Below are positions 58,738 through 64,000 of a DNA stretch of 64,000 nucleotides, piece by piece (position 1 is the first letter of the stretch; every line of letters starts with the position of its first letter). Below the pieces are notes generated by a model. It did not search any database and was not told the origin of the DNA. It saw only the letters and a program-made list of their open reading frames with translations. The stretch comes from Sporosarcina ureilytica. GTDB lineage: Bacteria; Bacillota; Bacilli; Bacillales_A; Planococcaceae. The DNA is taken from positions 2,232,001 through 2,296,000 of the forward strand of contig NZ_CP017560.1 of assembly GCF_001753205.1 (NCBI RefSeq). Reading direction: 5' to 3'. The translations under genes and the position numbers were made by a program.

Positions 58738-59475
58738 TCAAATCGTCTTTCCAAGCAAGGGCATAGTCATTTCTCGGGTCTTCTCTACTAAATCTGCGGT
58801 CAGAAAGCTTGCGCCTGAAATGGCTGCTTCCATCTCCATTCTTAGTTTTTTCAATGCTTCCGTTGAATCATCACTATGTAAAGTCCACCGAACAGACGTA
58901 TTCTTCAATTCCTGTGAACCCCCGTTTCTATCTGCCACTAACGACATGAGTGGAAGTCCTGCGGCAGCTAGCGGAATATATTGTGCAAATCCAAACGTAT
59001 GTAAAAACTGAATCACACATTCAGCTTGAATGCTACGGATTGTATCTAAACTATCACTTGTATTCATCTCTAAATTCGTATGGAATTCTGTTTTAACTTC
59101 ATTTATTTCACCAATTGCTTTTGACAATACATGAATAAATTCGAAATTCGGTAGCGATGCAAGTAACTGATAATAGACACCACTTAAATAGTCTCCAGAA
59201 AGGACTGACAGCTGTTGTGACGTGGACGTTACATTTTCCACATCAACCTTGTCATGCGCATCAAACGCAGCGTATACGGCCCCTACGGCGATGGCAGCAG
59301 TATTTGTAGATGACGTCCATTCTTCTCCATTTAATTTCGGTAGAAGGAGAAAAAACAAGGTAGATTCATCTAGTATTGGTTTACCAATCTCTCTATTTAA
59401 AATTGGATGGTAAACAATACGGTTAAATTCATCAATAAAACTTTCAATTTGAACGTTCATTATTTGTCTTCCCAT
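58738..59475 (-). CDS. hepS: Heptaprenyl diphosphate synthase component I (245 aa)
   Basis: The non-catalytic partner of HepT. Recognisable parts are SFIDEFNRIVYHPILNREIG, NTAAIAVGAVYAAFDAHDKV, and GDYLSGVYYQLLASLPNFEF; the Asp-rich catalytic motifs are absent as expected. Position just before menG and hepT matches B. subtilis. ATG at 59475 follows GGAG by 9 nt; a second Met lies five codons in and is a possible alternative. Confidence 0.9.
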   Translation of the reverse strand: MGRQIMNVQIESFIDEFNRIVYHPILNREIGKPILDESTLFFLLLPKLNGEEWTSSTNTAAIAVGAVYAAFDAHDKVDVENVTSTSQQLSVLSGDYLSGVYYQLLASLPNFEFIHVLSKAIGEINEVKTEFHTNLEMNTSDSLDTIRSIQAECVIQFLHTFGFAQYIPLAAAGLPLMSLVADRNGGSQELKNTSVRWTLHSDDSTEALKKLRMEMEAAISGASFLTADLVEKTREMTMPLLGKTI

Positions 59476-59527
59476 CAGTTAATCTCCATTCAAATACATT
59501 CAAGGACATATTTTTACCGTCTATCGT

Positions 59528-59758
59528 TTATTTCTTACCTTCGCTTGTAATAATTCCATTTGCTGTATGTATTTCCGCTTCTCCGCGAATCTTCATGGCC
59601 GAAGTATGTTCAGTAAATTGCGCAACCATCACTTCTCCATGATCTAGCTTTTCAGTATGATGAAACTTCGTATCGTCACCTCGAGTTAATCCGATAACGT
59701 TCACACCATCTTCTTTCGCCTTTATTACGATGTAATCTGATTGTAACATATCATCCAA
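59528..59758 (-). CDS. mtrB: trp RNA-binding attenuation protein TRAP (76 aa)
   Basis: [20 protein letters not shown], then [20 protein letters not shown], then [20 protein letters not shown] are diagnostic. TRAP forms an 11-mer ring that binds tryptophan and then GAG/UAG repeats in trp leader RNA, with Lys/Arg of the KIRGEAE segment contacting RNA. The usual neighbour folE (mtrA) precedes it. The trp operon is absent from its usual nearby place between aroH and hisC. Confidence 0.95.
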   Translation of the reverse strand: MDDMLQSDYIVIKAKEDGVNVIGLTRGDDTKFHHTEKLDHGEVMVAQFTEHTSAMKIRGEAEIHTANGIITSEGKK

Positions 59759-59843
59759 GTCTCCTATCTTCTTATGTACTTAATCATAGCATAAAAAAGG
59801 AAGGGTAAGCAAAGGAGGTAAGACGCTTTCAATGCTTATATCA

Positions 59844-60410
59844 TCACATTTTAATAAGTGATAAAATTTCAGACCTTTTAATGTCGTCGTGCTCATATAT
59901 GCCCCTCGCAACAGTAGTCATCGTTTTTGCGCCAGGCTTTCGAATCCCTCGCATTGTCATACACATATGCTCTGCTTCAACGACTACATAGACACCGACA
60001 GGATTTAACATGTCCATGATTGCATTGGCTACAGTCGATGTAATGCGTTCCTGTAATTGCGGACGTCTTGCCGTCGTTTCCACAGCTCTTGCCAATTTAC
60101 TTAATCCCGCGACAACCCCATCGCGTGGAATATAGGCAATATGCGCATGCCCAAAAAATGGAACTAAGTGATGTTCACACATCGAATGAAAGGGAATATC
60201 TTTCACCAAAACAACTTCATCATGATTTTCATGAAATACCGTTTCAAAATACTGTCTCGGATCTTCATGCAAGCCTTCGAAAACTTCCGCATACATCTTA
60301 GCAACTCGCTTCGGTGTGTCAAGAAGCCCTTCACGATTTGGGTCTTCACCAATCGCTTCTAGGATCATCGTTACAGCTTGTTCCATTTTCTTATAATCAA
60401 CTTCGTGCAT
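59844..60410 (-). CDS. folE: GTP cyclohydrolase I (188 aa)
   Basis: [20 protein letters not shown], zinc and active-site segment [40 protein letters not shown], and the second zinc Cys in [18 protein letters not shown]. First step of folate synthesis. It is upstream of mtrB by 85 bp (mtrAB order of B. subtilis). Confidence 0.96.
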   Translation of the reverse strand: MHEVDYKKMEQAVTMILEAIGEDPNREGLLDTPKRVAKMYAEVFEGLHEDPRQYFETVFHENHDEVVLVKDIPFHSMCEHHLVPFFGHAHIAYIPRDGVVAGLSKLARAVETTARRPQLQERITSTVANAIMDMLNPVGVYVVVEAEHMCMTMRGIRKPGAKTMTTVARGIYEHDDIKRSEILSLIKM

Positions 60411-60505
60411 TCTTCAAATCCTCCTCAATCAACAAAACATGTTCCTTCGAAAATAGTAGCATATTCGCCCTTCTCAGTACAGTTCATGGACTCACTTATT
60501 TTCGC

Positions 60506-60564
60506 AAAAAATAAAAGGAACTTGTCCTTGAATCCTTTACCAAGACTCAACAGACAAGCTCCTA
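60506..60564 (-). terminator. Terminator after hup
   Basis: AGGAGCTTGTC and GACAAGTTCCT (one G-U) followed by TTTATTTTTT on the minus strand; the loop is long (26 nt). Confidence 0.65.
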
Positions 60565-60577
60565 TGTAGCGTAACAA

Positions 60578-60859
60578 TTATTTAACTGCGTCTTTAAGTG
60601 CTTTTCCAGCTTTGAAAGCAGGAACTTTACTTGCAGCGATATCGATTTCTTTACCTGTTTGAGGGTTACGTCCTTTACGTGCAGCACGCTCACGAACTTC
60701 AAACGTTCCGAAACCAATTACTTGTACTTTATCACCACCTGCTAAAGTATCTTGGATTGTTTCGAAAACTGCCTCAACTGCCGCAGTTGCATCCTTCTTA
60801 GAAAGACCTGCAGACTCAGCTACAGCGTTAATTAATTCTGATTTGTTCATACTATTCAC
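60578..60859 (-). CDS. hup: DNA-binding protein HU (93 aa)
   Basis: [20 protein letters not shown] start (the frame also offers two upstream residues), [20 protein letters not shown] and [20 protein letters not shown] form the beta-ribbon DNA-binding arms. Main nucleoid protein (hbs in B. subtilis). Strong GAGGGGGTG site. It is a single-gene unit with its own terminator. Confidence 0.97.
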   Translation of the reverse strand: MNSMNKSELINAVAESAGLSKKDATAAVEAVFETIQDTLAGGDKVQVIGFGTFEVRERAARKGRNPQTGKEIDIAASKVPAFKAGKALKDAVK

Positions 60860-61110
60860 CCCCTCTCAAAGAGAAGTCTTTAACAATACTGTAGAAAGAG
60901 TATCACATCAAAAAGCGCCATGCAACAATATCTATCCACTTTTCACCTAAAAATGCCATTTTCACATAAAAACCCGTAAAAAGCCCTTATTTACACAAAT
61001 ATTCAAAACAAACGAGGAGGGCACCGGGTAGCCTTGACAAGCGCTGGGAGCTTGGAATAAAGGCGTGAATTTCGACTTTACTTCCACTGAAAAACGCTTT
61101 ATTTGGGTAT
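60860..61110. other. Intergenic stretch between hup and spoIVA
   Basis: Holds the AT-rich upstream region of hup, where I could not fix a promoter. A GC-richer island near 1018-1062 of this kilobase (AGGAGGGCACCGGGTAGCC) is unlike its surroundings and may be a repeat fragment. No coding frame is supported. Confidence 0.4.
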
Positions 61111-61143
61111 AATAAAACCCGTAAACTAAAATCGTTTACGGGT
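61111..61143 (-). terminator. Terminator after spoIVA
   Basis: ACCCGTAAAC-GATTTTA-GTTTACGGGT followed by TTTATT on the minus strand, about 40 bp past the stop. Confidence 0.8.
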
Positions 61144-61181
61144 CTCCTTTTATTTTTATGAATGCAGCTTACAATGACTGA

Positions 61182-62660
61182 CTACACGATAAACGTGATC
61201 ATTCCTTTATTACCATCATTCACCATTTGCTCAATCGTTTCGCGCAGACGCTTTCTGGCGCGTGGTGGCACTGCATCCGTTTTAAACCGAATGCTTTCTT
61301 TCATCACTTCATGTAACGGCGTACCGAATAATTGTGTTTCCCAAAGCGCTTCCCGGTCATGCAAATACGCATCTTTTAAATCTTTTAATAAATGATGACT
61401 GTGAAATTCTGAACCAATTAACGGTGAGAACTCCGCTTCCATATCTACACGAATCATATGAATGGATGGCGCGGTTGCCTTCATCCGTACACCGAAAAAG
61501 TCATTTTGTTTAATAAGTTCAGGTGGGGTTGGATTAAAGTCTGAGATAACTGGTAAGGCAACACCGTAACCATCGCTTTTAGCCTTATCAATCGCTTCCG
61601 CATACATATTGTATGCACTCTTCGCTTTAGAAGCTTCTTGAATAAATAAGAGCCAATCTTTTTTCGTACCAATTTCTTGCCCCATAATTCCTTCACACAC
61701 TTCACGGAAAGCTTGCTCATCCATCTCTATTTTGATGGATGCCTTCCCTTGCCCAGCATCTACTTCAACAACTTCAGCATGTTGTACATACTTTTCGTGC
61801 TTCAATTTTTCCGCAAGTTCTTGTACTTTGCGGATTTTCGATGCCTCTAAAAAACCTTCGCTAATGACTGTATCAATTGACGAGTTTAACTCATGCTCAC
61901 TTCCGAGTACATCCATCCAATCTGGCTTTTGAAGTTCAATCTCAGAAATCGGGAATTCATATAATGCCTCTTTTAAAATGAGCTGAATTTCTTGAGCATT
62001 TAATTGGTCGGCACTAATCGCAATGACTGGTACCGCATACTTTTCATGTAGCTCTTGTTTTAAAGCTACTGTTTTTTCATGTGCAGGCATCTTTGAATTT
62101 AGCACGATAACAAACGGTTTACCGATATCTGTTAATTTCTCTACAATCTCCTCTTCAGCTACTTCTGCAGCAGCGCGTGGAATATTATTGACTGTACCAT
62201 CAGTCGTTACAAGAATCCCGATTGTCGAATGGTCTCTAATGACTTTATCTGTTCCGATACGTGCAGCTTCTTCAAATGGAATCGGCTCGTTATGCCACGG
62301 AGTGTGAACATACTTCGGGCCATCCTCATCTTCGTAACCCTTAACACCGTCAATGACATACCCAACACAATCAGCGAGCCGAATTTGAAATTGGAGTTCC
62401 CCATCACCAACTGCAACCGATGTTCCTTGCGCTGGCACAAATTTCGGTTCGGCTGTCATAATCACCGGTCCTGGTGAACTTTGCGGGAGTTCGTCTTGTG
62501 CTCGTATTTGGTCCGTCTCGTCAGTCATATTTGGAATTACGACTTCTTCCATGACCCTTTTTACGAACGTGGACTTTCCAACACGGACAGGGCCCACGAC
62601 ACCGATGTAAATATCTCCATCCGTTCGTCTCGCTAAATTTTCATATAGTTCTTCTTTCAT
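61182..62660 (-). CDS. spoIVA: Stage IV sporulation protein A, coat morphogenesis ATPase (492 aa)
   Basis: Walker A GPVRVGKSTFVKRVMEEVVI at about residues 25-44, then DELPQSSPGPVIMTAEPKFV, a Walker B/sensor-type segment in the TRAFAC-like ATPase domain, and the conserved C-terminal tail that ends in KGMITFIV. SpoIVA polymerises by ATP hydrolysis on the forespore surface to form the base of the coat. ATG at 62660 follows GGAGG and gives exactly the 492 residues of B. subtilis. Its presence shows an endospore former. SpoVM, its partner, is not in the window. Confidence 0.97.
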   Translation of the reverse strand: MKEELYENLARRTDGDIYIGVVGPVRVGKSTFVKRVMEEVVIPNMTDETDQIRAQDELPQSSPGPVIMTAEPKFVPAQGTSVAVGDGELQFQIRLADCVGYVIDGVKGYEDEDGPKYVHTPWHNEPIPFEEAARIGTDKVIRDHSTIGILVTTDGTVNNIPRAAAEVAEEEIVEKLTDIGKPFVIVLNSKMPAHEKTVALKQELHEKYAVPVIAISADQLNAQEIQLILKEALYEFPISEIELQKPDWMDVLGSEHELNSSIDTVISEGFLEASKIRKVQELAEKLKHEKYVQHAEVVEVDAGQGKASIKIEMDEQAFREVCEGIMGQEIGTKKDWLLFIQEASKAKSAYNMYAEAIDKAKSDGYGVALPVISDFNPTPPELIKQNDFFGVRMKATAPSIHMIRVDMEAEFSPLIGSEFHSHHLLKDLKDAYLHDREALWETQLFGTPLHEVMKESIRFKTDAVPPRARKRLRETIEQMVNDGNKGMITFIV

Positions 62661-62701
62661 CCATCGTCCTCCTTTTCTACGCATATTACTTTATGTAATA
62701 G

Positions 62702-62735
62702 AAAAACGTTTCATGCAGAAGCATGAAACGTTTTT
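62702..62735 (-). terminator. Terminator between yphF and spoIVA
   Basis: AAAACGTTTCATGC-AGAA-GCATGAAACGTTTTTTT; perfect 14-bp stem abutting the yphF stop. Confidence 0.85.
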
Positions 62736-63452
62736 TTATTTCGCCATAAAAATAGGTTCATTATTTTCATTTACTGTATACGGCAAAGAATAGGCTGGCA
62801 CGACAACAGAGCCTTCCTCTAAAAGAAATCGAATATCCTCGCCTGCTCGAATTTCAGGATTTTCTTCCGATAAAATTCGATTTAAATCAATTGAATAATC
62901 AATGTAAAAATTTCCATCGCCACCAACAACAACTGGTAAATGCGCATCGGAATAAGGACTTCCAAGCGTTAACGGACTTTTAAATCCTAATGTTTCAAAG
63001 TCAATTTCATAGACGTTGTCCCCTATTTTATCTTTAAAAGGGACTTGACCATTCATACTCTTACGTAAATTTAAATCTCGAATAATTTCTGCCGCACGTA
63101 AATCAACAACTTTTACAGTTGGATTTTCTTCGACATCCATTAATACATATTGAAAAATACCACCTTTTTCATAGGCACTCGAAGGTATTTTCTCTGTATA
63201 ATTCGGTACAATTTTAGAGAATTCAATTGGATATTTAATATATTTATCGGTTTCCGCGTCTTTCGTTTTAATTGGCAATAAGCCGCCGGATTCTTTTTGA
63301 TACGCATCTACGGCTCGTTGAATCGATTCAACGTGTTCAGGATACGGAATCTTCCCTTGACCTTCTTCTTCCCCGGGATACATACATCCTGTTAATAACA
63401 GGATGGCTGAGAAGAAAAACACACCTGCTATTTTCTTTAATGACACCCTCAT
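62736..63452 (-). CDS. yphF: YphF-like lipoprotein (238 aa)
   Basis: A basic start and hydrophobic leader end in lipobox LLTGC (Cys23); the mature protein is hydrophilic, beginning MYPGEEEGQGKIPYPEHVES. KYPIEFSKIVPNYTEKIPSS and EIDFETLGFKSPLTLGSPYS are notable internal stretches. Location between spoIVA and the DUF2768/gpsA genes matches B. subtilis yphF, a protein of unknown function. Its start overlaps the preceding gene by one base. Confidence 0.85.
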   Translation of the reverse strand: MRVSLKKIAGVFFFSAILLLTGCMYPGEEEGQGKIPYPEHVESIQRAVDAYQKESGGLLPIKTKDAETDKYIKYPIEFSKIVPNYTEKIPSSAYEKGGIFQYVLMDVEENPTVKVVDLRAAEIIRDLNLRKSMNGQVPFKDKIGDNVYEIDFETLGFKSPLTLGSPYSDAHLPVVVGGDGNFYIDYSIDLNRILSEENPEIRAGEDIRFLLEEGSVVVPAYSLPYTVNENNEPIFMAK

Positions 63453-63655
63453 TATGCTCCTCCTGATGGTCCGCTAAATACGAGATAAATCATAGCGAGA
63501 AAACAAAATAATAATAATGCATATGCAACAAATGCGAATATAAATTTCAATAATCTATTTTTCAATTTATGTCTACTGAAATAAATAAGGCCCATTGAAA
63601 CGAACATAAAACCCATAGCATAAAAAGATAACCACATCTTATCAAGTGGTGACAT
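63452..63655 (-). CDS. yphE: Small two-helix membrane protein, DUF2768 (YphE-like, 67 aa)
   Basis: Segments LSFYAMGFMFVSMGLIYF and FIFAFVAYALLLFCFLAMIYL are membrane helices with a basic loop (SRHKLKNRLLK) between. Size and place between yphF and gpsA match DUF2768/YphE of B. subtilis, where a sporulation-related role has been suspected. Overlaps yphF by one base, so the two are coupled. Confidence 0.82.
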   Translation of the reverse strand: MSPLDKMWLSFYAMGFMFVSMGLIYFSRHKLKNRLLKFIFAFVAYALLLFCFLAMIYLVFSGPSGGA

Positions 63656-63673
63656 GAACCATCTACCCCTCTA

Positions 63674-64000
63674 TTAATTGAAATGCATGTTACCAAACAA
63701 ATCATCGACTTCTTGTTTTTTCATTCTACTCATTAACTGGTCCACCGCTTTTTTAGGTGGTACAGCATCAAACAAAACAGAATATAATGCTTCTGTTAAC
63801 GGCATCGTTACATCATATTTTTCCGCCAATTGATAGGCTGCTTTCGTCGTTCGCACACCTTCTATGACCATGCCCATCCCTGCTGTAACTTCTTCCAAGC
63901 TTTTTCCTTTACCAAGCATATTCCCAGCCTTCCAGTTGCGAGAATGCACGCTTGTACACGTCACAATTAAATCACCTAGACCTGTCAGACCAGCAAATGT
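63674..64000 (-). CDS. gpsA: NAD(P)-dependent glycerol-3-phosphate dehydrogenase, C-terminal part
   Basis: The frame is open to the window edge and reads [20 protein letters not shown] then [14 protein letters not shown], the conserved substrate-binding block of Gps[17 protein letters not shown] and [12 protein letters not shown] follow to a stop at 63674. About 108 C-terminal residues are present of roughly 340; the Rossmann N-terminus lies outside. It makes sn-glycerol-3-phosphate for phospholipids. Confidence 0.95.
   Translation of the reverse strand, partial: TFAGLTGLGDLIVTCTSVHSRNWKAGNMLGKGKSLEEVTAGMGMVIEGVRTTKAAYQLAEKYDVTMPLTEALYSVLFDAVPPKKAVDQLMSRMKKQEVDDLFGNMHFN

Overview
The window comes from a low-GC, endospore-forming member of the Bacillales. 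Gene order from about 16 kb to the right edge follows the Bacillus subtilis ypvA-ypsC-rnpB-gpsB to spoIVA-yphF-gpsA region closely. spoIVA, the type-B RNase P RNA, TRAP and a bacillithiol gene all fit this; the protein sequences and missing neighbours suggest a Planococcaceae-like (Sporosarcina-type) genome, which is inference.

Layout. 0-2.6 kb: an edge-truncated tyrosine recombinase, two small proteins, a possible structured RNA and several terminators. 2.6-10 kb: an unusual accessory array of small single genes, all on the minus strand (HEPN-like protein, RibD/DHFR-like reductase, small membrane proteins, lipoproteins, a methyltransferase, broken genes). Almost every neighbouring pair is separated by one copy of a folded repeat of about 50-65 bp. 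The stop codon of one gene often touches or enters the repeat, and the next gene starts 20-70 bp beyond it. This is gene-cassette architecture, like an integron array without a recognisable IntI/attC. 10-15.8 kb: two nearly identical, oppositely oriented IS3-family (IS150-type) elements. Each sits in the loop of one of two homologous terminator hairpins, and they flank a small detoxification island (XRE-cupin regulator, broken tautomerase, DoxX/CatD-like, CatE-like dioxygenase).

16-64 kb is core chromosome, nearly all on the minus strand. It holds DNA repair and replication (ypvA, mrfAB, recU, nth, dnaD, dinG), cell wall (gpsB, ponA), RNase P RNA, asnS/aspB, and the panBCD operon behind a leader that folds as two pan-motif-like domains plus a terminator. 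It continues with birA-cca-bshA-dapB-ypjD, the menaquinol:cytochrome c reductase operon qcrABC, ypiA/B/F, a shikimate/tyrosine block (aroC-aroB-aroH-hisC-tyrA-aroA), cheR, ndk, menaquinone synthesis (hepS-menG-hepT), TRAP and folE, HU, spoIVA, yphF, a DUF2768-like gene and the 3' part of gpsA.

Differences from the B. subtilis order: mgsA and bshB1 are missing between dapB and bshA, trpEDCFBA is missing between aroH and hisC although mtrB is kept, and ypjC survives only as a broken stub. Several genes in the accessory part carry single-base frameshifts or stops.
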